DNA of 64,000 nt from Anthoceros angustus (taxonomy: Eukaryota > Streptophyta > Anthocerotopsida > Anthocerotales > Anthocerotaceae). The position numbers and the translations under genes are program-made. The notes under the pieces were generated by a model. The model did no database searches. It was not told the DNA's origin and saw nothing but the letters and a program-made list of their open reading frames with translations. Positions within the stretch are counted from its first letter, which is position 1. Every line of letters begins with the position of its first letter. Below are positions 46,617 through 57,339 of this stretch, piece by piece. The stretch is taken from the NCBI GenBank assembly GCA_010909165.1, contig MU008165.1, forward strand, positions 1,054,001-1,118,000, written 5' to 3'.

Positions 46617-49600
46617 TCATAACTCCACTATAGCTTGTTTCAGGAGCTGCACTACCTTCTCCATCCGACCAGCGGCCTGAAAAAAGGTGCCACCCAACAA
46701 GTCGGGGATTCTAGCGGGGCATAATTGCCGCAAGGTGCCCAACCATGTGGCTGAGAAGGGTAAGCGAGTTACCTGGCTGACTGCTTTCAACCTTACTTCA
46801 GCTTCCAAAACACACACACTGCCAGCCTCCTGCGCCTGGCTAACAAGCTTCTGGTGTGCCGCCCCTGCAGGCGGATTGGAATGATACTTTCAGTACCAAC
46901 ATTGTTGCTCGAAATTCTTCACTACCACCTTTGTTGCTCCGAATTCAAAACAGCAGAGTCTGAAAGGTTCTTTTGCATACTTACTTTGCTTGTCTGCACA
47001 GAGTAGGACTTCAGCCTTCGTGGTCTCCAGTTCACCGAAAATGTGTTCGCAAAGTTGCAAATGCGCACTCAGCTCATTCCTGTATTGCTGGAACGCTGCT
47101 TTCATCTTCTGATTTCCATCTGCATCCGGAATTTTCAATGTTCTTGGGTACGCAGCTTGCCAGTTATGATAAAAATCTTGGTAGCATCTGACGTTTGGTT
47201 ACCTCGCAGCTGATCTTCCAATTGGCCAAATCTACGCTTACTTTCCTTCTTCAACTCCTCACTGCGTGCATACGTGTGAGCATAGCATTTGAGAAACTCT
47301 GCTGCAGTTTGCCACTGACGCCTGAAGTAAGCAATTGACTTTATCTCAGTGATCACCTACTTGTCTTTCTCGAAGGCACTTGCCAGAGATTGAATGTGGA
47401 GATGCGCTTTTGTGGTTACTTGGCACAGAATCTGTGCAATTTTCTGTTGGGTAAGCAGGCTACTTTTTTGCTTCAGTCTGTGTAGCATGTTAGCAACTAT
47501 TCCGATTTCCCTGTATGTAGACCATGAGAGATAGATTTACAACCTGCAACCCATTTCAATCCCAACAGCTGATACATATGCTTCCTGACACCAGTCAACT
47601 TTAGAAGGAACGTGATTTGTACGTACCCACTAGAAGGATCCACCTCAACGTCGCTCTGATACTCGACCTCGACGCTTGTGTGTTCTGCTTTTATACCAGA
47701 AGAATCTCATGTGAGCAAGCCATAGCCACGGCACTGCGGCGAACGGTAGGTAATTTCCTCAGGTTTCCAGCAAACAGTCTGCAAGTACAACCACCTTTTG
47801 ATTTGTCCCTTTTACCCAAACGAGGTGTTGGCCTCTCTTGCTCCATAGCTTTTGTGGCCCATCTTCGCCTGATTCTTGGAAAGATTCGAATACAATCTGG
47901 TTGTCAATTCAGGCGGGGGAGCAATCAGTTCATGAACGCTCCAGAAAGCAGTTTCTCCAACAACATAGCCAGGTTCTTGAAGCAAAAAATACCTGCTGCG
48001 AGGTCTGGTGCTTGGCCATGCTCCAGTGAACATGCAAGATTAGGCTCCTGACAATCAGCTGGAGAGTTATCAACGGGACTTGATTCGGGGCCCTCGGACT
48101 CCTTGCGGTCTTCATTAGCTGGACCATTATGCTGGCTGCAGGTCAAGGGTGCCAAACGACGTCTACATTCAACCTCTGTCCTAGTTGCTTGCTAGACGTG
48201 CTGCTAATAACGACCAATGCCGTCACACTTTTTGAGCTGGAGTGGATACGGAGTTCGGTTTTGACGAAACAGTATCGTCCTGAAGGAATGTATCATACAG
48301 GAGACCACCCCGAAACGCTGTCAGGCAAGTACCATAGTTTGGAGCGTAGTTTAGCTTGGAAGGCCAACCTGCCCGTCGCCTCTGACGACGAAAGTTCCTC
48401 GCAGGGGCAGCCCCGTCTGCCGTAGTCGTGAATGCTGACGTACCCATACAAGGATCCTCTGGCTCTCGTTGTAAGAAAGCGGCTCCATTGTTACCCCCCT
48501 CTTCTGTCCCTGCCACTTTTTGCTTTTTGCAAGCAACAACCTCCGCAGTCACGTCCAGGGCTGCTGGGGTGGTCGCTGACACATTCCCCAACACCTCAGC
48601 TTGCTCCGTTTGATGTACTTGGCCGACGCGAACATGAGATCTCGAGATGCCTGTGAAGTGGGTGCTTTCTACTCCAAAGTTTTGCACCGTGCTCCGCCTT
48701 CGTTTACCGGAGACATGAGAGCCCATCCTTCCTGCGTCATCACTGGAAGCTTCTGCAGGCTGTCTCAACTTCCCCTTCCGAGTCCTGACACACTTTTTGT
48801 CCGTGCGTATCAAACCAGGTTTTTTATGTACTCTAGTTGCATCATCTTTCGTGTTCTTTCTCCCAGGATGTTCTCCTCCGACACGAGGCTGCCGCAAACT
48901 CTTCTTGGGTGTTGGTACGTACTCCGAGTCCTCATCATTGGCCTTGGTCTTCTTCGCCTTACTAGATAACACTGCACCACACCTAGGAATCTCGCTTGTT
49001 CCTGGTGCAGCTGGACTACTGGAAGATGATATGCCGGCGGCAGCATTTGCAGGCTCCAATTCTGGTGAGGAACTTATGGGTTTCGAACATCCTGCAATCC
49101 TGTCACCAGTCTCAACTGGCTCGGGACTGTCGTCTAGACTCTGAGCCTTACTTTCTTGCATCCTTGCCGGTTCGCTTGGATCGGGACCTTCAATTCTCTC
49201 CTGATCTGCTGATGCTCCTGGACACGGTGGCTCGACATTACGAACAGCCGATACCTTCCTGCCGCAAACCTCAGGCCTTTGATCTCGTAAGAGTCCCCCT
49301 TCATTTCCTGCCTTTCTTGCCGAGCATAGCTGCATGGATGTTTTAGACAATTGGACGCCTGCATTCTTCCCTCCGCCCACATCAGGTGCTACGGTTCTGA
49401 GGGCCAGTTGCCCGCCTACTCTTTCAGGAGTGCAGGGACAGGGGTATTTGGATGCCTCCGAATGTTCGGCATGAACCTCTCTGGCGCCGGTTGTTCCATG
49501 ACTGCGTGATGCCAGGAGTACCGAAAGGATTCTTGACCCCACACTCCGAGATTTCAGTGGCCTGGGCTCTACAAACTCTTCCACAGCCACCATTTTGGGC

Positions 49601-51825
49601 AACGGAATTATTATTCCATATGAAGCTTTCCTAGCAGCTTGAGAAGAACCAGATGCCGGCTCTGGCACTTGGCTGAGACGGGCTTCCTGCTTCCCACCGT
49701 TGTCCTAACTAGTCAACTTACGCAACTTATTGAAATGCGGCTGTGCAAACGACTTCGTACCTGTTGCAGTCTCCTCGTGTGTTGTGTTATCAACGGGATC
49801 AGGGAAGCTGACACTGTTAAGACATCTGGTCGAAACAATGTCCAACAGATGAAACGGGCAGCCAGGGATCAGCATTTTCTTATCGTCGGTGCACAGGGGC
49901 TCAATTTCTTTCTGACTATGAGAATCTTTCTTGGAGTAATGTATTGTCGGCGTCACCTTCAGCACTAAGGTCGAACGTAATAAGCGACGACTCTGAACAC
50001 CCTTGCGCCTGCACAAAAGCACGATGCAGAGCATCATCTGTGCCAGGAAGGAATATGGAGCAACGACGACAGCAGCAGCAGATGACCACGTTCAACAGGG
50101 TTGGGCACCTGCTGTAAGCCAAGGTTATTTATCTTTGAGGCAGCAACAATCTCCAGATGTGTTTCAGAGAGTCCTGCAGGTGCAGGAGTTTCGTGTTGCA
50201 GTTCGACAAGCCATCTTACACTAAAGCATACTGAGAACATTGTCAGTGCCTAGTGCACAAACAACCATGCCTGATCGTCAATGTCACAGAACCCAGCAAA
50301 CTATGAGAAGAGGAGGCTTACGATGGATTTCGATAATTTCACGGTACTGGATGTCAATTAACTGAGCAGAATTGTCCTCCTGAGAACAAGATTACATAAA
50401 TGTTGTGTCACAAAATCTGTTTCTGACAAAATTCCAGCATCAAAAGCAAATGGTTACGGAGTGTTTAGCATTTACTAGCAATGCATCTTTCTGAGAGGAC
50501 ATAGTCAAAGCATAGAAGCTGAGGTGGTCATCTCCGAAGTCAACCCATCTGTCCTCCGCTGAAGACAGATCGTTTCCATTCACGATAATCTTGTGTGCCA
50601 GGAAAGAGTAAACCCTACACAGATCTACCAAATCAGTAGTTGGAGAAACACTTAACGCGAGGGCAGCAAAGCATTCAAAGTGGAAGTATACGCACCTTCT
50701 CAAAGACCCAAGGGACTGATTCATCGCGCAGACGAAGTGTCTTATCTCAGCAGAGAGTTTTGGGCTCTTTAACCGAAGCATCTGGGACATGGCTGCTCTA
50801 GGAACTTCATCTTCGATGAGATCACGGAGGTGAGGCCCCCTTTTGAGAAGTCTAAGCAAAATCTCCGAGATGGTGGCCTGTGTGCAGAAATCCCCACATC
50901 TGGGAAGGACAACTCGGAACAACTTGTGACTGCACGAGTTCCAGTTTCGAGAGATTGGCATTTGTGAGAAACTGCCAACTTCAGTGAACCCTCAAGCAGC
51001 TGAGTAAAGAGCTCGATGCTGTAAGTGCTCCAGAGCCAGAGTTCCAGCCTAGTCATTGCAGCTGCGTCCAGTGATGGAATAAAAAACGAACCAGTCAGCA
51101 GAGCAGCGCAGGAAAGATTGTTGATTGGGGGAGCACTTGGTGATCAGGGCACACAGTGTGTCCATTGCAGCCCGCTGCAGCTTCACAGAGCCTGATTTAG
51201 CAGGAGCGAGGGCCAGGAGTCGGGGTACAAAGTGCTTGCCAAATTCTTCCTTCCCTGCAAAGAAGAGCTCACATGAACGTGAGGTCTCGCACGACGAAAC
51301 CAACTCGCCGTCCGCCCATGCCGCAGTGAAATCAACCGGATCCGAACCTGCTGCCAGTTCGCTGAAATCTTCAATGGCATAGAGAAGCTCCAGCACGGAA
51401 TTTAGCACCTCGATTCTGCTGTAGTCCCTCAGCAACAGATCGTCGTATGTTTTGGTCAGAACACGCACAATGCCTGAATCCAACACTTTGTTGAAGAAGA
51501 GAGTCCTTGACCAGCTTTGAAGGCACTTGAAAACTCCCTGCAAAGTTGCGTGGTGCAGCTCCTGGGGATACTCAGACTGCAAGACGACAATCCTGACTGA
51601 GAAATGCTCACCAGGTTTCCGATAGACGAGAAATTCTGCACGGACTATGCCTGCGGGGGAACGGACGTCCCAAACCTGCCCAAGGAAACTGATGATTTTG
51701 CGAAGCAGATGTTCCGAAGGAGCTGAATCAGGGCCCACGCTCAGCAGCGCTGTGACTTGCGGAAACACGGTCGTCATCTGTGCCTCGTCCGTGGCTTCTG
51801 CTCCTGTGCCTGTGAGCTTCCTCAT
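46617..51825 (-). CDS. ASY3: Meiotic chromosome axis protein, ASY3/SYCP2-like (ARM-SLR N-terminus, C-terminal coiled coil)
   Basis: Probable core component of the meiotic chromosome axis, which binds HORMA proteins and promotes recombination. N-terminal exons with fitting phases: 51825-51092, 51048-50980, 50899-50696, 50614-50476, 50379-50322, 50230-50109, then one from about 50060. They encode helical armadillo-like repeats, then a beta domain with 'RRVYSF', 'DRWVDFGDDHLSFYALT', 'LIDIQYREIIEI' and 'ALHRAFVQAQG', which line up with the SLR domain of animal SYCP2. A large disordered, basic, Ser/Pro-rich exon covers about 49668-48223 (KSLRQPRVGG, KRRRSTVQNFG). C-terminal coiled-coil exons include 'LTQQKIAQILCQVTTKAHLH', 'EELKKESKRRFGQLEDQLR', 'FQQYRNELSAHLQLCEHIF' and the last exon 46676-46617 (AAGRMEKVVQLLKQAIVEL), close to the ASY3 end. 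Exon borders between 50000 and 49670 and at 48220-47480 are not settled. Family call by recalled similarity. Confidence 0.72.
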
Positions 51826-52418
51826 GGTCCACTCGCATTCCAATTCAGATCCCCTAAACCTAGTTTGCACATTGTCCTCACGGAGACTCCAATCTAGTCA
51901 TGAAATTCCACCACTTTCTTGAGCACGCAGAAAGTCCAGAGCAAGATTCAAGACAATCTGGTCCAACAACGAGAACAAGGAGCTCCTCGGCTCCGAAGGA
52001 AATTGCCAAATGCCAGAAATTGAATTGGCAGCTGAAGGCAAAATTGAGAAAGTGAAATTGGCAGCTGTTTGAAGTTTTAATGCCTGCAGGGTTGATCAAG
52101 GATTGAAGCAAACATTGCTGCCCTGACCTTGCCACGCGGAACAGGAGAAGAGGCCGCGTGTGTGCCGGGTGTCGAAGTGATTCCTGTTTCCATTATCTCG
52201 GCCCGCCCGGCCCGGGCTTGAATCTGGGAATCTCCCCCGGCCACGAAATGGCTGGGGGCTGCGGGAAAGCCACGCGAAGATGAACGCCAGCCTCTCATCC
52301 TGCCGTTTCAGGCCGAACTTGCGAGGCCGAGTTGCTTGAGACATTGGTGTAATCCCATCCCGCCAGCAAGGGAATTGAAACCGGCGCCGGCGGCTCGGAT
52401 TTCTGGACAGGCGGTGCC
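51826..52418. promoter_or_regulatory. Shared upstream region of two divergent genes
   Basis: About 590 bp separate the start of the axis gene (-) and of the small plastid-type protein (+), so both promoters must lie here. No TATA box stands out. Open frames in this stretch are short and look non-coding. Confidence 0.4.
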
Positions 52419-53195
52419 ATGGCTGCAGCATTCTGTGGCTCGTGCGGAGCTTTGATCGGGTCGGGGCGTTCCTCATTGTCATCCTCCGCCTCATCAGCTT
52501 TCGGGACACTCTCCTCAGCGGAAGTTCTCAATGCGCAAGGAGCCTGCCGTGTAGGCACATCACCAGCCGGTCTGACAGTGCGTGCTGGAAAGGCCAAGCC
52601 TGGCAAGGAGGAGGAGCCGAAGAAGAGCAAGCAATCCCTGCTTTCCGCCTTCACTGATGCAATTGATTTCTCCTCTGTGAGATCGGAAGCAGATGCGGAT
52701 TTGTTGGAAGACGCACGAGCTGCCACGAAATCTGGCGAAAAGATGTCTCGGGAGCAGGTATGGATGCCACCGCAGCTCAAAGTTTTCGTTATCGACTTGG
52801 ACAGTGTTTGGCATTGCTGCGTGTTCACATCCAGCCAGCTTCCTTGCAGTACGGTGCGTTGAGGAGGAAAATTGGAGGAACGTACAGGGACTTCTTCAAG
52901 GATTACGTGGAAGGTTGGTAGATCGTGAATTGCGTGATGACCATGTGCGTGAGCTTGTAAGGAACGTCACCGAATTGGCCAGGAATGTGGAGTTTCTGAA
53001 TCCGTGTAACGTTGGTTTGTACCAGTGGATGGAGAGTATGTGGACGAAGGCTGGGTGGACAAAACCTGTAGGGTGTGCAGGAAGAACACCTCTGGTGCAC
53101 CTCGAACAGTGGACAAGCTAGGAAGATACGCGCATGTAGCATGCCTGGAAAACCAAAAGTCAGGCAACTTTTTTACTCGTCTTTTCGGCAAGTAA
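52419..53195 (+). CDS. Plastid-type small protein with CxxC...HxxC motif, function unknown
   Basis: Three exons, 52419-52757, 52850-52913 and 53026-53195, with fitting phases, give 190 residues. The first ~55 residues are rich in Ser and Ala with few acidic residues (RSSLSSSASSAFGTLSSAE, later AGLTVRAGKAKPG), like a chloroplast transit peptide. The mature part has 'YGALRRKIGGTYRDFFKDYV', then 'VDGEYVDEGWVDKTCRVCRK', 'VDKLGRYAHVAC' and the end 'SGNFFTRLFGK'. The Cys-x2-Cys and His-x2-Cys pairs spaced about 17 residues apart suggest a small metal or zinc site. I recognise this as the style of a conserved plant plastid protein but cannot name it. Divergent from the meiotic axis gene. Confidence 0.7.
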
Positions 53196-54306
53196 TAGAG
53201 CATCCATGGCAACCATGGATGGTATCTTTTCGGCATGTTTTTGGAACATCATATTTCAGAGCAGGCCCCCTCCTTCTCGTTCTCTTTCTTTTATTGAGTG
53301 CATATTGCAAAGCCCCCGCTAGACGCAGACGTGCTGTAGACCGTTTCTCGTGCCGTTTACTTTCATTCTTTCTTTCTTTCTTGTGGTGAATCTGCTTAAC
53401 TTTCTGCCATGTGGTTAATCCTACTAAATAAGTTTGAAAATAGAGACTTGGATTAAATTATTAGAAATAAAGATTGGTAATCTAAATGACTTTGAGATGG
53501 GTAATTGGTAATGACTTTGTGTAATCCAAAATGAACTTGATTCAAGGATAGTGTGACAAGTGATGACAATAGGATTTGAAGGACATAAATTTAACAATTT
53601 AACATAAATACAAATGCGAAGACTGTACGTACAAAAAAAGATGGCAAACTCTATCTATCTCGAGGAAAAAGGGGGAACAACCTAACGAAGGGAATAAATA
53701 TAATTACTAGATATAAATATAATCATTGCTATATTAAAGTAATGATCAAAGGTGTGCGTTCCCATCCCATTATCAGTCAGTTCACTTGACTCTCAAATCA
53801 AAATGACCTCAAAGTCACTTCGGATTTTTCTAGACTGCTTTATTTCTTCAAGAGGTCTTATTTTTGGATGTCTTTCTTCAAATTATTTTATTTCGTCCGT
53901 GAAAATAATGACAGTGTCCAAGCGAAGGCCTCTCTAAGGCATAATTATATAAAACACCTGGACCGCGAAATCGATTTACACGATGTCGGGGTATCGCGAC
54001 GTCGCTTCGGACGTTTTTTTCTGAAGACGAATCGCTTCGGACATTTCTCGAGGCCGTTGGAGGCCGACTTTGGACATAAGAAGGTGCCTCCTTTCAATCG
54101 GCTCTGTTTTCCTTCTTCGGACATCTCTCGTCGAGGCCGTTGGAGGCAGACTTTGAACAATGGAAGGCGATCGGAGAAATTCGAACATGAAGGTGTCTCC
54201 GCTTCGATCGCCTCCGCTTTCTCAGACTGCAGTTCTGTACGCGTGGGACAGTTCTGTGAAGTTCCGAACACTTGCCCAACGCGGTCAGACGCCCACGATA
54301 GCCCAA
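53196..54306. other. Intergenic, AT-rich then GC-rich duplicated segment
   Basis: 53400-53930 is AT-rich without coding signal. At 54000-54190 a segment of about 85 bp is present twice ('cggacatttctcgaggccgttggaggccgacttt' and 'cggacatctctcgtcgaggccgttggaggcagacttt'). No gene is supported. Confidence 0.45.
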
Positions 54307-56037
54307 TTAACCGGTTTGCCTACTCTCTAACAGCTTCTGCACACGCAGAAAATGAGAGAGAATCTGGAGCCCAACAACCTCAGGAGAGTACTTAGAAACC
54401 ATGGTTTCCCGAGCCTCCGACCCCTTTGCTTTCGCCTCAAGTTGGTTGCTCATCACATGCCTCATCAACTTTTGCAAACCCTCTAACGAAGGCTCCGCCC
54501 ACTGGTGTCCTTTGAACGGCCCTTGCTTCACTTGAACAAGCCTTGTTACAGGTATAGGGTAACTGTTGTCCTCTGTCATGTATTCTGTCATGCCAGACCA
54601 GTTGGTTGCAATAACAGGGAGGCCCATGGCCATGGCTTCCACATGAGGACGACCCCATCCTTCACCCCTAGATGGCAGCACAAAAGCATCTGCCAACTTA
54701 TATAGACCTGGAAGCTTGGTCTGGGGAACATGCTCGTCCAGCAGGTACAATGTTGGCCAGCTCTCAGGTGGTCTGGGATCACCCAACCCCCGCACAAACT
54801 CCTGAATCTTGCTGCCAAAATCGTGATCTGAATGAAAAGCATTTGTCAAAAGATACAGCACTACATTGTCCTCCACAGAGAACTCCTGTATATAAGCCTT
54901 GATAAGAATGTCCCATCCTTTCCTGATCTCCCACTTAAAGATACTCAGAAACACAAAGCGTTGAAGTTCCAAAGCATCCCTACAGTTGCCACATAGGCAC
55001 CTCCCTGCAGGCATTCTGGTAGCTTGGACACGGCTAGGATCAAAGAAGTGCACATCAACGATCTGAGGCACCTTCACAAGCTTGGATGCATGAACTCCAC
55101 TCCGGGCAAAAGTTCCCATGTGAAAGTCTGTTGGAACCCATACTTCATCCATTAAGTTACAGCGGACCACATGATCCGCATTCACCATGTCCGTCTCGAA
55201 CATGGTTCTGCCAATGACATACAGTGGTTGCTCATATCCTCCAGGAGGACAAGGAGTTGTTTGGAACAGTGGAGGATACCAAGCTCCCGGTTCACTATGG
55301 CAGATGACGACACTTTGACTGACATCAACTTCACCAGCCATAAGGGTAACTAGAGTCTCCTTCGTCTTTGATGGCAATCCCTTGAGGAAGACATGGTTGT
55401 AGAGATCCCCATGCTGCATAATCTGGAACTGAGGAACAAACTTGCTCTCCACCAGGGCTTCGGCATAGGATATAGCTTCTGAGCTGTAACCACCGGCAGA
55501 AAAAAAAGGAGCCATCCACAGAAGCGAGAACTTGAATGCCTCCCCAGACACAGGCTCTGGGAGTTTCACAAACACCCAGTTCTCAACCAAGTGCCAGTAA
55601 CGAGCTATGTGGCTGAAACCCACACTGACTGTGTGTAAGCTGTGCACCCAAAACTGAACATCTAACAGCCTATCTTGTACATGCTGTGGTGAGAAAACAA
55701 AGGAGAGGAAACAAACAAAAAAGGCTACCGACCAAAAACCCCAAACCAACCCTCTGTGAGGCCTACGCCGTTTCTGAATCCCACTGACATCCTCCTGACT
55801 CTTGCTCGTCTCCATCACATTTTCCTCACTATCGCTTGTCTCAATGACACTCTCCTCACTGTTGCTTGTCTCAATGACACTCTCCTCACTGTTGCTTGTC
55901 TCAATGACACCCTCCTCACTGTTGCTCGTCTCAATGACACTCTCCTCACTGTTGCTTGTCTCAATCACATTTTCTTCACTCTCCTTTAATACTTGATTCA
56001 AAATGTTTTCCTCAAACTGCCTCCCACCTTCAGCCAT
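54307..56037 (-). CDS. Family-4 type glycosyltransferase, type II membrane protein
   Basis: Single-exon gene of 576 residues. After a short leader comes an acidic tract of a 10-residue repeat (SEESVIETSN and variants, about six to seven units, residues 20-85), a basic segment (KRRRPH) and one membrane helix (VAFFVCFLSFVF, about residues 100-118), so the rest should lie in the Golgi or ER lumen. The catalytic C-terminal half has the GT-B donor-site signature 'PSRGEGWGRPHVEAMAMGLP' with its E-x7-E pair, then 'VIATNWSGMTEYM', as in GT4-like glycosyl transferases group 1. 'FVFLSIFKWEIRKGWDILI' is the usual central strand and helix. Substrate unknown. It lies 190 bp downstream of the plastid L13 gene on the same strand. 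A broken copy of its first two thirds is at 16.6-17.7 kb. Confidence 0.85.
   Translation of the reverse strand: MAEGGRQFEENILNQVLKESEENVIETSNSEESVIETSNSEEGVIETSNSEESVIETSNSEESVIETSDSEENVMETSKSQEDVSGIQKRRRPHRGLVWGFWSVAFFVCFLSFVFSPQHVQDRLLDVQFWVHSLHTVSVGFSHIARYWHLVENWVFVKLPEPVSGEAFKFSLLWMAPFFSAGGYSSEAISYAEALVESKFVPQFQIMQHGDLYNHVFLKGLPSKTKETLVTLMAGEVDVSQSVVICHSEPGAWYPPLFQTTPCPPGGYEQPLYVIGRTMFETDMVNADHVVRCNLMDEVWVPTDFHMGTFARSGVHASKLVKVPQIVDVHFFDPSRVQATRMPAGRCLCGNCRDALELQRFVFLSIFKWEIRKGWDILIKAYIQEFSVEDNVVLYLLTNAFHSDHDFGSKIQEFVRGLGDPRPPESWPTLYLLDEHVPQTKLPGLYKLADAFVLPSRGEGWGRPHVEAMAMGLPVIATNWSGMTEYMTEDNSYPIPVTRLVQVKQGPFKGHQWAEPSLEGLQKLMRHVMSNQLEAKAKGSEARETMVSKYSPEVVGLQILSHFLRVQKLLESRQTG
55790..55985. 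repeat. 30 bp tandem repeat coding the acidic decapeptide tract
   Basis: Six or so copies of 'ctcactgttgcttgtctcaatgacactctc' inside the glycosyltransferase gene. On the coding strand each gives GESVIETSNSEE-like decapeptides. The truncated copy at 16.6 kb has fewer units. Confidence 0.9.
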
Positions 56038-56226
56038 CTCTGGGCTTCTATAAGCAAGATACCGAATCTCAATTCAAGGGGCCAACACATTCGTGCCCAG
56101 GCACACCAATTAGCTCCAGCCGCAATCTAAAGGCTACACCTTGTCAATTATCCCACTGTGGACAAAGCTTTCCAATGCCAAGTTGAACTTGTCCATTGCA
56201 GCACCGACACTGCCAGACCCTACAGT

Positions 56227-57321
56227 CTATCGCCTAGTATTAACAACAGGAGGCTTTTGAGCCCTTGCTGCAGCACGCCTTTCTCGTGGCCTCATCTCCC
56301 GAACCTTTCTAGGGGGCATCACAAATGGCTCCAGAGGTTTGTCATCAAAGGGATGATTGTCATCCGCAAAGATTCGGAGTTTAAGAGCTCGGTCCTGCAG
56401 CACACACAACCAAAATACCCATCATTCTTCGATAAGGAGCAATGATCACAAACAGTCCCAAAGCAACCAACATACCCATCATTCTTCGGTGAGGAGAAAT
56501 AATCACAAACAGTCCCAAAGCTTCCAAACAAGTAGCGGGACTTACATCTCTCAGCTTGTTCCTGGGAAGCATCCGAAGAACTGCTTTACGAATAACTTCA
56601 CCAGGATCCCGCCTCATCTGCTCCTTCACGTTCCTCTCCTTCAAATGTCCGACATATCTACAACAGCCACCGCCACGCACGTTCAATACACATAACCACG
56701 CAAAGCCACGCAGCTCCGACCAGCTCACCCCGTATGCCATCGGTAGAATTTGTCGGTCAGCTTCCTCCCGGACAAAGCAACGTCCTTGGCATTCAGCACA
56801 ACACAGACATCCCCCCGATCCAGATACGGAGTATACGTCGGCTTGTCCTTCCCTTGCAGCACCACGGAGATCTGTGAAGCCAGCCTGCCAAGAATCTGCG
56901 GCTCTAACAGCTCAGCGCAACAACTAAATCTCTACAATAGCCAAAAACAGACCGTGGGCCGGCCCACCCACCTGCCCCTGCGCATCAAAAACTCGCCATC
57001 TCAGCCCCTGCGTGTTGGCAGGCGTCAAACCGGCAGTGGCTCTCTGCACTCGAACAAGCAGGCATCAGACGCTGCTGTCTCCAATTCCGGGCACGAAATC
57101 GAATCTGTCAAACCTAGCTACCCACCCGCACTGCGTTTAGAGCAGCCCTGTTCATCGGACTGTCTGGAGCCTGACGGAATCCAGTCGCTCAGGAGGCCAG
57201 GCACACATGCATCGATCAAGCCCAGCCAGACCCTACAGAATCTGCAATTTGCGATTTCTAAGGGCGAGAGGCCATGCATTGACCAAATTCCAAGCAAACC
57301 TAGGCCTTCGCGAGTACACAC
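56227..57321 (-). CDS. RPL13: Plastid 50S ribosomal protein L13 (nuclear-encoded)
   Basis: Component of the chloroplast large ribosomal subunit. Secure exons on the minus strand: 56895-56729, 56657-56546 and 56394-56227, with phases that fit, plus an upstream exon ending at 56972 (WRVFDAQGQ). They spell L13 landmarks: 'ILGRLASQISVVLQGKDKP', 'DRGDVCVVLNAKDVALSGRK', 'GHLKERNVKEQMRRDPGEVI', 'KAVLRMLPRNKLRD', 'FDDKPLEPFVMPPRKVREM' and a basic tail ending NTRR. The N-terminal part with the transit peptide is less certain: an exon from a Met near 57321 or 57280 is possible, spliced into about 57041. The intron 56395-56545 contains a ~57 bp tandem duplication. Fragments of this gene are copied at 16.3-18.0 and 19.4 kb. 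Confidence 0.88.
56405..56525. repeat. ~57 bp tandem duplication in L13 intron 3
   Basis: 'catacccatcattcttcg-tgagga-aataatcacaaacagtcccaaagc' and 'aatacccatcattcttcg-ataagg-caatgatcacaaacagtcccaaagc' lie side by side. The copied L13 intron at 17840-17930 has only one unit. Confidence 0.8.
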
Positions 57322-57339
57322 GCCCTAAGTCGCGAATCA

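Noticed and set aside
48428-49346. Plus-strand frames of 60-120 codons opposite the axis gene
   Set aside because: They overlap the long minus-strand exon (about 48223-49668), which has coherent basic, Ser/Pro-rich coding character.
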